Source of the DNA: Romboutsia_C sp015668195
GTDB lineage: Bacteria; Bacillota; Clostridia; Peptostreptococcales; Peptostreptococcaceae
Direction: 5' to 3'
DNA length: 64,000 bases
Assembly: GCF_015668195.1 (NCBI RefSeq)
Contig: NZ_JADPFC010000001.1
Span: forward strand, 1,054,001 to 1,118,000
A program made the translations under genes and the position numbers. This document shows positions 33,903 to 42,735 of this stretch, in pieces. A model generated the notes under the pieces. The model was not told where the DNA came from, did not search any database, and saw nothing but the letters and a program-made list of their open reading frames with translations. Position 1 is the first letter of the stretch; each line of letters starts with the position of its first letter.

Positions 33903-35313
33903 AAAATTAAGGAATTTAATAGTTTCAGTACTAATGTTAGGTTCGTTTTTAACAGGACTTAATCAAACTGTACTAACTTCAGCGCTACCGAGTATAATGC
34001 ATGATTTTTCTGTAAATGCAGATACAGCTCAATGGTTAACATCAATTTATATGCTTGTTTTAGGTATTATGATCCCTGCAACAGCATATTTAATAAGTAA
34101 CTTTTCAACTAAAAAGCTATATATTAGTGCTATGTTACTATTTTCTATTGGATGTACAATATCTATATTTACAAATAACTTCTCATTGCTAGTAGTATCT
34201 AGAGTCTTTCAAGCAATGGCTTCTGGAATAATAATGCAATTAGTTCAAGTTGCAATGCTAAACCTATACCCTAAGGAAGAAAGAGGAGCTGCAATGGGTA
34301 TGTATGGTTTTGTTGTCGGTGTTGCTCCAGCAATAGGACCAACATTAGCTGGATATGTAATAGATAACTTTGGATGGAGAATTTTATTTTATATTTTGGC
34401 ATTTATTGCAGTGTTAGATATGATATTTGCACACTTTACATTAAAAAATATTACAGAAATTAAAAAATCTAAACTTGAATTTATATCTCTAATATTATCA
34501 ACTTTAGGATTTGGAGGATTATTAGCAGGGGTTTCTAATATTGGATCGTATGGAATATCAAATCCTATAACATATATACCAATAGTAGTTGGAATTATAT
34601 CACTTATACTATTTGTAATAAGACAATACAAGGTTGAGGTACCACTTTTAAACCTTAGAGTATTTAAAAGTAAACAGTTTGTAGTATCAGTTATATTGCT
34701 AATGATTACTTATGGAGCATTTACATCTGCAACTATGATTTTATCTTTATATATACAATCAGCAAGAAAGATGTCAGCTATGGTACCAGGATTAATGATG
34801 CTTCCAGGTTCAATACTTATGTCTTTATTAAGCCCAGTATCAGGACGTATGCTTGATAAATATGGAGCAAGAATTCCAGTTTTATCAGGATTTTTATGTT
34901 TAGGGATAGGTACATTTGCATTTTCAAACTTAAGTGAAACAACATCTATTTTAACATTAACTATTATGTATTCATTTAGAATGCTAGGAATAACATTTTT
35001 ATTAATGCCAGTTACAACTTGGGGACTTAATTCACTTAAACAATCTGAACTAGCAGATGGTAGTGCTATAAGTTCAACACTTAGACAAGTTTCTGGAGCA
35101 ATAGGTGCATCTATGCTTATATCTATAATGACACATGTATCAAATAGTAGTTTAAATACGTCTCGAGTTCTTTCTGATATAAAAGGAATGGATGCTGCAT
35201 TTAGAGTGGCTACTATATTAGTAGTAATTGGATTAATAATTGCAATAATATATGTAAAAGATAATAAGAAAAAATCTAAAAAAGCATGTAACGAGAATTT
35301 GGCATTAGAATAA
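33892..35313 (+). CDS. DHA2-family (EmrB/QacA type) MFS drug exporter
   Basis: This 473-residue membrane protein has about 14 helices. It shows the DHA2 N-terminal LNQTVLTSALPSIMHDF motif (D1 type), the motif A-like loop between helices 2 and 3 (STKKLYISAM), motif C-like GFVVGVAPAIGPTLAGYVID and R108-region SRVFQAMASGIIMQL. It is coupled to the upstream TetR gene. It likely exports hydrophobic drugs or bile acids by proton antiport; substrate not visible. A terminator follows at 35363. Confidence 0.9.
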   Translation: MENKKLRNLIVSVLMLGSFLTGLNQTVLTSALPSIMHDFSVNADTAQWLTSIYMLVLGIMIPATAYLISNFSTKKLYISAMLLFSIGCTISIFTNNFSLLVVSRVFQAMASGIIMQLVQVAMLNLYPKEERGAAMGMYGFVVGVAPAIGPTLAGYVIDNFGWRILFYILAFIAVLDMIFAHFTLKNITEIKKSKLEFISLILSTLGFGGLLAGVSNIGSYGISNPITYIPIVVGIISLILFVIRQYKVEVPLLNLRVFKSKQFVVSVILLMITYGAFTSATMILSLYIQSARKMSAMVPGLMMLPGSILMSLLSPVSGRMLDKYGARIPVLSGFLCLGIGTFAFSNLSETTSILTLTIMYSFRMLGITFLLMPVTTWGLNSLKQSELADGSAISSTLRQVSGAIGASMLISIMTHVSNSSLNTSRVLSDIKGMDAAFRVATILVVIGLIIAIIYVKDNKKKSKKACNENLALE

Positions 35314-35362
35314 ATTATATATTTTATTAACAGTTATAATAAAATATATAAACTTAAATAAT

Positions 35363-35398
35363 AAAAAGATGGTGTCGTAAAATCCGATACCATCTTTT
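35363..35398. terminator. Bidirectional terminator between convergent genes
   Basis: AAAAAGATGGTGTCG pairs with CGATACCATCTTTT around a short loop. It serves the plus-strand pump and the minus-strand zinc-ribbon gene that ends 6 bp further on. Confidence 0.85.
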
Positions 35399-35404
35399 GT
35401 GTAT

Positions 35405-35887
35405 TTATTTTAATTTTTCTACTTCTTCTATAGTAAGTCCAGTTTTTTGTGCTATTACTTCAACAGGTAATACATCTAGTAATTCCTTTGCAATTTCTGT
35501 AGCCTTTTCTTTTCTTCCTTGTTCTATTCCATTTTTTCCAAGCTCCAAATCCTCTAGAGATTTGTTAATTTCTTCAGGTTTATCATAATTAAAATAATTT
35601 CTGTTTTCTAAATCAATAAATTCTATATCATCTACATCTAAAGATACTTTTTCTTTCTTTTCGATTTTTCTTCCGATTTCATTATCTAACTTTCCTACTT
35701 TGTTACAGCAATTCATTTTGACAAAGTATGTTTTGTTCCATTTAAAAAGAGGTATGAAGAAAAACATAAAATACCAATATGATATATATACTTCTACATG
35801 TCCATACTTTCCACAGCATCTGCATATAGTAAATTCATCAAAATCTAGTTTTTTCTCTTCTTGACTTACACCCATTATAAAAAACAT
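35405..35887 (-). CDS. Zinc-ribbon protein with Rpn/transposase-like C-terminal tail
   Basis: The 160-residue protein begins with a zinc-ribbon module: CRCC (residues 23-26) and a second pair in KMNCCNK (about 59-60), separated by the aromatic hydrophobic loop YWYFMFFFIPLFKWNKTYFV usual in this clostridial zinc-ribbon family. After an acidic linker the last 45 residues (GIEQGRKEKATEIAKELLDV..AQKTGLTIEEVEKLK) look like the tail of Rpn/PD-(D/E)XK transposase-family nucleases. The nuclease core is absent. GGAGGAAACAA precedes the ATG at 35887. Function unknown. Confidence 0.65.
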   Translation of the reverse strand: MFFIMGVSQEEKKLDFDEFTICRCCGKYGHVEVYISYWYFMFFFIPLFKWNKTYFVKMNCCNKVGKLDNEIGRKIEKKEKVSLDVDDIEFIDLENRNYFNYDKPEEINKSLEDLELGKNGIEQGRKEKATEIAKELLDVLPVEVIAQKTGLTIEEVEKLK

Positions 35888-35979
35888 TTGTTTCCTCCAA
35901 TAGTATTACTGATATTTAGTAATATTATACCAAATTAATTACTTTTAAAATACTAATTCTATTTTTATTGTTAGATAAT

Positions 35980-36456
35980 TTATGAAACCTTATGAATTTC
36001 TACTTTTTCTGTTTTTTTACTTAAGTTTTTATAATATGTCCTAAATAAAGAAGAAACTACTATAACACCAAGGGCTATAGAGCCACTTGCAAATAAAACA
36101 TTAGCTCCTGTGGTAAATGATTCTTGGAAATTTCCTTCTATAACATAATACATTGTGTTGTATAATCCAAGACCTGGAATTAAAGTTATTATTCCTGGAA
36201 CTACAAATAATATAGTAGGCTTTTTCATCTTTCTTGCTAAGATCTCACATAATAGGGCTGCAATTGATGCTGCTATAAAGTTTGCACTCATCATATCAAA
36301 ATTAATTCTCATTAAAATTATATATATAGTCCATGATATCATTCCTACAGCACCAGATATATATAGTGTTTTTTTAGGTGCATTTAAAAATACTGCAAAA
36401 CCAACTGCTGCTAAGTATGAAAATATTATATGTATATACATTGGCATCCAAATCAT
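35980..36456 (-). CDS. Threonine/serine exporter, small subunit (ThrE-like, DUF3815/YjjB)
   Basis: This membrane protein of about 158 residues has five hydrophobic helices, corresponding to the C-terminal half of ThrE. I choose the ATG at 36456 (MIWMPMY), behind GGGGAGGATT; it overlaps the stop of the large subunit in TAATG. The VPGIITLIPGLGLYNTMYYVIEG segment is characteristic of YjjB. With the upstream gene it forms a split exporter that moves threonine/serine or, in enterobacteria, succinate. Confidence 0.88.
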   Translation of the reverse strand: MIWMPMYIHIIFSYLAAVGFAVFLNAPKKTLYISGAVGMISWTIYIILMRINFDMMSANFIAASIAALLCEILARKMKKPTILFVVPGIITLIPGLGLYNTMYYVIEGNFQESFTTGANVLFASGSIALGVIVVSSLFRTYYKNLSKKTEKVEIHKVS

Positions 36457-37244
36457 TATAACAATCCTCCCCATTTTACATATATATTCATTGACATACC
36501 AACACCAACTGCAATAGCTGTGGCAATAACTCCTGCATCAATTGCTCTTCCTACCCCTGACATTAACTCCCCTGATACTAAATCTCTTATGGCTTTTATA
36601 AAAGGAACTCCTGGTAAAAGTGGCATTATAGATCCTACTATTAGCATCTTTGGCGTATTTAATATACCTAGTTCTACAAGACCTATTCCACAAAATCCTA
36701 TAATTATAGATGAAATTAATGTTGCAAAAACAGGTATATTTGTTATTTTTTTTACCTTATTATAAGTAATCATAGCTATTACTGATGTTATAAGAGTTAG
36801 CATAAATGTTATTACGTTATCTCCTCCAACTAATACGGCAAAACTAGAAGAACCTATTGCAGTCCATATATTTACCTCTCTTTGTGTATGTGGTGATTTA
36901 TCTTCTAAATTTTTTAATTCTGCTATTGCATCATCTATTGACATATCTATATCATTAACAAATTTTCTTGAAAATTCATTAAGTAAGTCAATTTTATTTA
37001 AATTTATACACCTATTTTCTATTACTTTCATAAATGTATATCCATCAAATCTATCATCAGAAACTATAATGGTATTGGGTGCCATAAACACATTTATATG
37101 AGAAAATCCTCTAGATTTACAAATTCGTTTTACAGTATCGTCTACTCTGTAAGTTTCTGCTCCATTACTAAGCATTAATTGCCCTATAAATGTGGCTAAT
37201 CTCAAGACATCCTTTTTGTATTTGTAATTAATACTTTCTGCCAT
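36456..37244 (-). CDS. Threonine/serine exporter, large subunit (ThrE-like, DUF1212/YjjP)
   Basis: The protein of about 262 residues has a soluble N-terminal half (LSNGAETYRVDDTVKRIC, typical of DUF1212) and five membrane helices in the C-terminal half (LPGVPFIKAIRDLVSGELMSGVGRAIDA). The ATG at 37244 (MAESINYK) follows GAGGGGGT; five upstream codons overlap the ribosome-binding site. It is the first of the two exporter genes and is translationally coupled to the small subunit. Confidence 0.88.
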   Translation of the reverse strand: MAESINYKYKKDVLRLATFIGQLMLSNGAETYRVDDTVKRICKSRGFSHINVFMAPNTIIVSDDRFDGYTFMKVIENRCINLNKIDLLNEFSRKFVNDIDMSIDDAIAELKNLEDKSPHTQREVNIWTAIGSSSFAVLVGGDNVITFMLTLITSVIAMITYNKVKKITNIPVFATLISSIIIGFCGIGLVELGILNTPKMLIVGSIMPLLPGVPFIKAIRDLVSGELMSGVGRAIDAGVIATAIAVGVGMSMNIYVKWGGLL

Positions 37245-37443
37245 AGTTGACCCCCTCATTTACATATTATTTTTATTAGAAATTAATTATATCACTTCTA
37301 TTTAGATATATAAAGTAAAATTTTTACACTTTAAAATAATTAATATTTTTAAATATTTTAAAATACTTTTCATTATTATAAATAATTAAATCAGTGAAAT
37401 TATATTTAAGAATGCTTCATTTCTATTAATAGTTTATTATTAT

Positions 37444-37482
37444 AAAAAAGATAGAGTCGCAAAATACAACTCTATCTTTTTT
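37444..37482. terminator. Terminator after the ABC-F gene
   Basis: AAAAAAGATAGAGT pairs perfectly with ACTCTATCTTTTTT around an 11-nt loop, 70 bp past the stop of the minus-strand ABC-F gene. It can act on both strands. The rest of the 293-bp gap to the ThrE genes is plain AT-rich DNA. Confidence 0.85.
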
Positions 37483-37552
37483 ATAATAATTCAATTTTAT
37501 TTATCATTAAATAATATAATAAAATTGTAAATACATTTAATATATACTCTTT

Positions 37553-39118
37553 CTATATTATATCTATAATTTTAGTAGCTATCTTATCCCCAAAACATTT
37601 ATCATGTTCTACAAAGAGCATAGTGGGTTTTTCTTCAAGAATCATGTTTTCTATTTGTATACGTGAAATTACATCAATAAAATTAAGTGGCTCATCCCAA
37701 ATATATAGTTGAGCTTGTTCGCACAAACTTGTAGCAATAAGTAGTTTTTTCTTTTGTCCCTCACTCCACTGTTCTATATTCTTTTCAAATTGAATATTAT
37801 TAACACCTAATTGATTCAAACTACTTTTTAAATGCTGCATATTTATTCTTTTTTTTACGGAAAAATCTTCAATTTTTCCTTTTAAAAAACCTGTTTCTTG
37901 AGAAACATATGATATATTATTTATCTTTTCTACATAACCTGTATGATTAATTTCTTCACCCATTAATAACTTTATTAAGCTTGATTTACCGCATCCATTT
38001 TTTCCTCTTAGCCAAATACGCTCTCCCGGTTTAATTTTAAAACTTATTGGTTTTTTAAATATTTCATTTTGATATACTATTTGTAAGTCTACTACCTCTA
38101 ATAACTTATCTGAGCTTGCCTCTATATTGCCTATTTTGAGTTTTTCTACCTGTTCTATATTTTTTAACAATTTAGATTTTTCTTCTATAGCTTTGTTTTG
38201 ACGTTTTTCTAAAGATTTAGCTCTTTTCATCATCTTTGATGCTTTATGACCAATATATCCCCTATCTACAGGACCACATCCTATTTTGGTGGATTCTAAT
38301 TTATTAGACCAGTTAGATTTTTGTTTGGCTGCTCCTTTAAGTCTTTTAATATCTTTAAGCAATTTCTCGTTTTCTGCTTTTTCAAACTCATCTCGTCTAT
38401 CATTATTTAATTGCCATGTAGAGTAATTACCTTTTTGTATGTCTATATTACTTTTATTAATAGATAAAACATGATTAATTACTTTATCTAAAAAATTTCT
38501 ATCATGTGAAACTAATATAAAACCTTTCTTATTATTTAAATATCTTGCTACACATTCTCTACCCTCTGCATCTAAATGATTAGTAGGTTCATCAATAAGT
38601 AAAAAGTTATTTTTTCTAAGAAATAATGCTACTAATAGTAGCTTTGTACGCTCACCAGAACTTAATGTTTTAAAATTTCTATTAAGTATCTCTGGTTCTA
38701 ACCCGATTTTTCTTACTTCTTTTTCTATCATTTCATTAATAATATATCCATCATATCTTATAAATCTATCTAATACTTCCCCATATTCTTTTATATATTT
38801 AATATTACTTGAATATTCTTTTAATTCTTTTTCCCACTTAGTAAAAGGTGCTATTGCCTGTCTCATAACTTCTAAAGCTACTTGATTATCATTATCTACA
38901 TCCATAGGAAAATAATCAAAGCTTACTGGACTTATTATTTTCCCACTATATTTATATTCTCCTTTTAGTAATTTTAAAAAAGTTGTTTTTCCTCGACCAT
39001 TTCTACCTATTAATCCAAGTTTCCAGTCTGTATCTATATTTATAGATACATTTTTAAATATATCATCTCCATGATTATCATATTGAAAGCTTAAATTATT
39101 TATTTTAATTTGTGCCAT
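37553..39118 (-). CDS. ABC-F ribosome-protection ATPase (Lsa/CplR-like)
   Basis: The soluble protein of about 521 residues has two ABC domains and no membrane part. Domain 1: Walker A GRNGRGKTT, signature LSSGERTK, Walker B FLLIDEPTNHLD. Domain 2: Walker A GKNGCGKSS, signature WSEGQKKK, Walker B LYIWDEPLNFID. The linker (about residues 240-310, with KQKSNWSNK and GCGPVDRGYIGHKASKMMKR) matches Lsa-type antibiotic-resistance ABC-F proteins, which dislodge lincosamides, pleuromutilins and streptogramin A. The start at 39118 is set by GGAGATG. A 300-nt leader with a three-codon uORF and competing hairpins precedes it. Confidence 0.9.
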   Translation of the reverse strand: MAQIKINNLSFQYDNHGDDIFKNVSINIDTDWKLGLIGRNGRGKTTFLKLLKGEYKYSGKIISPVSFDYFPMDVDNDNQVALEVMRQAIAPFTKWEKELKEYSSNIKYIKEYGEVLDRFIRYDGYIINEMIEKEVRKIGLEPEILNRNFKTLSSGERTKLLLVALFLRKNNFLLIDEPTNHLDAEGRECVARYLNNKKGFILVSHDRNFLDKVINHVLSINKSNIDIQKGNYSTWQLNNDRRDEFEKAENEKLLKDIKRLKGAAKQKSNWSNKLESTKIGCGPVDRGYIGHKASKMMKRAKSLEKRQNKAIEEKSKLLKNIEQVEKLKIGNIEASSDKLLEVVDLQIVYQNEIFKKPISFKIKPGERIWLRGKNGCGKSSLIKLLMGEEINHTGYVEKINNISYVSQETGFLKGKIEDFSVKKRINMQHLKSSLNQLGVNNIQFEKNIEQWSEGQKKKLLIATSLCEQAQLYIWDEPLNFIDVISRIQIENMILEEKPTMLFVEHDKCFGDKIATKIIDII

Positions 39119-39150
39119 AATTATCATCTCCTTTGTTAAGGAAATAAAAA

Positions 39151-39200
39151 AACTTCCTTAACTTAAATAGTACTTTTACTACTTAAAAGATAAGAAAGTT
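39151..39200 (-). terminator. Leader terminator (attenuator) upstream of the ABC-F gene
   Basis: On the minus strand AACTTTCTTATCTTTTAAG pairs with the complementary stretch ending TTAAGGAAGTT; the stem is about 22 bp with a few mismatches and is followed by TTTTTTTAT. The 3' arm can instead pair with TTCCTTAAC next to the ribosome-binding site (39135-39162), and the 5' arm with ACTACTTAAAG at about 39290-39300. An upstream hairpin CAAATAAAAGC/GCTTTTATTTG lies at 39225-39253. Confidence 0.7.
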
Positions 39201-39379
39201 ATTATATTTAAATATTATGACATGCAAATAAAAGCTATGATTGCTTTTATTTGAGTGATTTATTTATAACATTTAATCTTATTCTTAACTTTAAGTAGTT
39301 TATAGGGTAGCTTAATAAAACATCTATTTTTGATGCTTTAAAACCTAATTAAACTATATTATTGTTATTTTGAATAAGA

Positions 39380-39391
39380 TTAATTGTTCAT
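39380..39391 (-). CDS. Three-codon leader ORF (Met-Asn-Asn) of the ABC-F attenuator
   Basis: ATG AAC AAT TAA is preceded by GAGGTG at 39402-39407, ten bases upstream, and lies about 30 nt after the predicted transcription start. Its stop codon is inside the arm TTAATCTTATTC (39372-39383), which is the exact complement of GAATAAGATTAA further down the leader (39273-39284). A ribosome stalled on this ORF would block that pairing. Short uORFs of this sort control other ABC-F and erm genes. Confidence 0.6.
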   Translation of the reverse strand: MNN

Positions 39392-39424
39392 TTTATCTAA
39401 TCACCTCTATATGTATTTTATATT

Positions 39425-39453
39425 ATTATAATATTATGGTAACTTAATTTCAA
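39425..39453 (-). promoter_or_regulatory. Promoter of the ABC-F leader
   Basis: TTGAAA (39453-39448), a 17-bp spacer and a perfect TATAAT (39430-39425) define a strong vegetative promoter, so transcription begins near 39418, about 300 nt before the ABC-F start. Confidence 0.75.
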
Positions 39454-39507
39454 GTACTCATATGAATTTAAAGGATTCTATAAATTAATTTTTTAAGATT
39501 TTAAATT

Positions 39508-39538
39508 AAAAAAGGATATGTAGTAAAACATATCCCTT
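39508..39538 (-). terminator. Terminator after the [2Fe-2S] protein gene
   Basis: AAGGGATATGT/ACATATCCTT with a short loop is followed by UUUUUUAAUUU on the minus strand, 25 bp past the stop of the gene at 39563. Confidence 0.85.
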
Positions 39539-39562
39539 AATTATAATAGAATTATAAATTAA

Positions 39563-39862
39563 TTATCTTTTATTTTCTATTATGTTTGATATAATACCTT
39601 TACATCTTCCACATCCAGTACCTGCTTTAGTAACTTCTCCAACTTTTTCAACAGTGTCAGCTCCATTTTTTACTGCTTCTACTACTGTCTCTATTGATAC
39701 ATTTTTACATTTGCATGCATTCTTTATAAGAGCCTCTACTTCTTTAAGTTCTTCTTCATTTTCAATAACTATATCAGATATTTTTTTAAGTTCTTCAATA
39801 GTTCTAGCTCCCTGTGCTTGAGCCTTTCTAACTTTTGAATATTTTTCCATATCTAGTGCCAT
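39563..39862 (-). CDS. BFD-like [2Fe-2S]-binding protein
   Basis: The 99-residue protein carries four cysteines in the Bfd arrangement, C50 and C52 (NACKCKN) and C84 and C87 (GTGCGRCKG), which bind one [2Fe-2S] cluster. The N-terminal 45 residues form a helical extension before the Bfd domain. Such proteins reduce bacterioferritin or serve as cluster carriers with nitrite/sulfite-type reductases. GGAG lies upstream of the ATG. It is monocistronic, with its own terminator. No ferritin gene is near, so its partner is unknown. Confidence 0.85.
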   Translation of the reverse strand: MALDMEKYSKVRKAQAQGARTIEELKKISDIVIENEEELKEVEALIKNACKCKNVSIETVVEAVKNGADTVEKVGEVTKAGTGCGRCKGIISNIIENKR

Positions 39863-40022
39863 ATGTATTTCTCCTAACTTTTAAATTTATTACTTAATAT
39901 ATTATATTTATACCCAATATTAATATATAATAAGCAAAATTCTTTAGATTAAATATTTATCTAATATATAGTTTAAAAGTAGATTCCTAACTCTTTGTAA
40001 TAAACATACTTTATAAATTTCA

Positions 40023-41051
40023 TTAAGTAAAATAAACTACATTCTCTAAATTAAAGTTTATTTTTACATTTTGGTTAACTTCATAAAAATGCTTATTTGA
40101 ACTAACCTTTATTATTGAATCTAATGTATCTACTTCATAAATTGTATTTTCACCTAAATATGTTTTCTTTTTAATTTTTCCTATGACTCCACTTGGATAA
40201 TTTTCATTATTAATTTCTATATTTTCCTTAGATATCATAAGTTCTACATTATCTAAACTTTCATTTTTATCAATATCTAAATTTAGCTTAATATATTCAT
40301 TTTCAAATAATACACTATATATTTTACCACTTATATAATTTCTTTCTCCAAATATATTCGCAACTGCTTTGCTATTTGGTTTTTCATATAAGTTTTTTGG
40401 AGTATCAAATTGTTTTATTTCTCCATTTACCATAACTGCTATTTTATCACTCATCATCAAAGCTTCTTCTTTGTCATGAGTTACTAATATTGTAGTTATT
40501 TTTAATTTTTTTTGTAAATTTAATACAAACTCTCTCATTTCTTGTCTTAAGTTTATATCTAAATTTGAAAAAGGCTCATCTAAAAGTAGCACCTTTGGAT
40601 TTATCGCCAAACTCCTTGCTATTGCTACTCTTTGTTTTTGACCTCCCGAAATTTGTGAGGGATACTTTTTTTCATATCCATTAAGTTTTACTAAATTTAT
40701 TAATTCTTGTACTCTTTTATTTCTCTCAGTTTTTTTTATTTTCCTCATTTTAAGTCCAAACTCGATATTTTCGAACACATTCATATGAGGAAATAACAAA
40801 TAATCTTGAAATACCATAGCTACATCTCGTTTTCCTGTAGGTGTATTTTTTATACTATTTCCATCAAATAATATATCTCCTTTATCAAAATCAAGTATTC
40901 CTGCTATTATTTTTAATGTGGTACTTTTACCACATCCTGATGGTCCTAGTAAAGAAATTATTTCACCTTCATTTATTGATAAATTTATATTTTTTAATAC
41001 ATCTATATTTTTAAAACTTTTATTTAAGTTAACTATTTTAACACTTGACAT
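40023..41051 (-). CDS. ABC transporter ATPase (YnjD/FbpC-like)
   Basis: The 342-residue ATPase shows Walker A GPSGCGKSTT, Q-loop (MVFQDYLLFPH), signature ISGGQKQRVAIARSLA and Walker B VLLLDEPFSNLD. A C-terminal accessory domain (about residues 240-342) has the TOBE-like fold common to iron, spermidine and molybdate importers. It is the last gene of a four-gene operon: binding protein, two permeases, ATPase. Substrate is unknown. Confidence 0.9.
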   Translation of the reverse strand: MSSVKIVNLNKSFKNIDVLKNINLSINEGEIISLLGPSGCGKSTTLKIIAGILDFDKGDILFDGNSIKNTPTGKRDVAMVFQDYLLFPHMNVFENIEFGLKMRKIKKTERNKRVQELINLVKLNGYEKKYPSQISGGQKQRVAIARSLAINPKVLLLDEPFSNLDINLRQEMREFVLNLQKKLKITTILVTHDKEEALMMSDKIAVMVNGEIKQFDTPKNLYEKPNSKAVANIFGERNYISGKIYSVLFENEYIKLNLDIDKNESLDNVELMISKENIEINNENYPSGVIGKIKKKTYLGENTIYEVDTLDSIIKVSSNKHFYEVNQNVKINFNLENVVYFT

Positions 41052-41071
41052 TGTATTCTCCTTAAATTGGC

Positions 41072-41866
41072 TTATCCTAAAAAGTAATTGTTTTTATTAT
41101 CTAAATAATACTTTTTTATTTTTCCTTCTACAAGTATTAGTACCACTACACTTACAATTAAAAATACTAGACTGTATAGTGCTGCTACTGTTCTATCCCC
41201 ACTTTGTATATATGGAAACATAACCATAGGATATGTAATTATATTTCCTCCTCCTATTAGCATAGTTAAGAAGTATTGACTAAATGAAATTATAAAACAC
41301 ATACTAGATGCGCCTATTATTCCTGGAAGTATTAAAGGAAGTGTTATGTATCTAAATGTATTTATTGAATTTGCTCCTAGAAGCTTTGCTTGTATTTCTA
41401 ATTTATCTCCTACTAAATTATATACATCAGCTATCATTTTTACTGCATAAGGAATACAAGGAAGTATATTTATAATTATTACTCCTATTATGTTATTTGC
41501 TAGACCATTTCTTAAAAAGGTAATGTGAACCCCCATAGCTATAGATATCATAGGTACAATTATTGGTGATAGCACTAAAATTTCAAATAGTTTCTTTCCT
41601 TTAAATTCATATATTGATATAGCTTTAGCTGCTGGTATGCTTATTATAATCGTTATTAATATCACTATTATTGATATTAATATACTATTAATTAGTATTT
41701 TTATATTATAAGTGTTTAATATATATTCAAATCCTCTTAAAGAATAGTCTGTAGGTATTAGCTTTGGATAAGTCCACCTACTAGTTATTGTCCATATTAA
41801 TAGTATTGAAATTGGTATTATAAGTACTATTAATAATATATCTAAAATTAATTTTTTACTTTTCAT
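41072..41866 (-). CDS. ABC transporter permease 2
   Basis: The 264-residue protein has six membrane helices and an EAA-type loop at about residues 155-180 (AKLLGANSINTFRYITLPLILPGI). It is placed 20 bp before the ATPase and 8 bp after permease 1 in the same operon. Its helices and loop are of the type seen in the polyamine, iron and YnjC-like importers. Substrate not visible. Confidence 0.88.
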   Translation of the reverse strand: MKSKKLILDILLIVLIIPISILLIWTITSRWTYPKLIPTDYSLRGFEYILNTYNIKILINSILISIIVILITIIISIPAAKAISIYEFKGKKLFEILVLSPIIVPMISIAMGVHITFLRNGLANNIIGVIIINILPCIPYAVKMIADVYNLVGDKLEIQAKLLGANSINTFRYITLPLILPGIIGASSMCFIISFSQYFLTMLIGGGNIITYPMVMFPYIQSGDRTVAALYSLVFLIVSVVVLILVEGKIKKYYLDNKNNYFLG

Positions 41867-41874
41867 AATTTCAC

Positions 41875-42735
41875 CTATAATTTATACTTATAAATTTTCG
41901 AAAAAACTTTGTTATATATTATTAATAAAACAAAACTTATGCCTGATAATATAATATTTATAACCATAGATAATGCCTTTTGGTTAAAATCCGTGCTTAT
42001 ATAATTATTGTAAGCTAATACTGATAATGCTTTAGGTGTACTTGGTCCTATTAAAAATGGTACTTCATATGACCCAAAAGCAAAGGTAAATAATATTATA
42101 AATGAAGATATTATAGATGGCATAGCAAGTGGCAAAGTTATATATATAAAACTTTGTAATTTACTAGCACCTAAATTTAGTGCTACTACCTCTAGCTTCT
42201 CATTTATATTTCTTAGTATATTATAAGTAGTTATAGCTACAAAAGGTATTCCTTTGTATAAATATACAAGTATTATTCCTATACCATTTTTATCAGATAT
42301 TAAATTTATAAATTGTGATGAATCAGATATTATACCTAAATTATATAAAAGTCTTGATATTATTCCAGATTGAGAAAATATTGTCACCATAAAAAATACT
42401 ACTACTATATGTGGAATTATTATCGGCAAGTTTAGCATGGTATTTCTAAAGTTTGAATACTTATCTTGAGCTAGTAAATAGGCTAAGAAAACACCAAGTA
42501 TTACAGATATTAAGCTTGATATTAATGATGTATTTAAACTAAATAGAAGAGACTTTAAGAAAGAAGTCTCTCTTAAAATCTCTTTATAATAACTAAAATT
42601 TATTTCATTAAAACCTATTTGTGGAAAGTATCCTAAACTTTGTAATAGACAATTTATTATTCCACACCCCATTATAAACAACAGAAGTATAGCTGTTGGT
42701 GCTATGAGTATATATGGTTTTATTTTATTGTTCAC
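41875..42735 (-). CDS. ABC transporter permease 1
   Basis: The 286-residue protein has six membrane helices, the EAA-type loop ALNLGASKLQSFIYITLPLAMPSI around residues 190-213, and a PotB/YnjC-like N-terminal YILIAPTAILLLF. Its start overlaps the last 11 bp of the binding-protein gene, showing translational coupling. It pairs with permease 2 to form the membrane channel. Confidence 0.88.
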   Translation of the reverse strand: MNNKIKPYILIAPTAILLLFIMGCGIINCLLQSLGYFPQIGFNEINFSYYKEILRETSFLKSLLFSLNTSLISSLISVILGVFLAYLLAQDKYSNFRNTMLNLPIIIPHIVVVFFMVTIFSQSGIISRLLYNLGIISDSSQFINLISDKNGIGIILVYLYKGIPFVAITTYNILRNINEKLEVVALNLGASKLQSFIYITLPLAMPSIISSFIILFTFAFGSYEVPFLIGPSTPKALSVLAYNNYISTDFNQKALSMVINIILSGISFVLLIIYNKVFSKIYKYKL

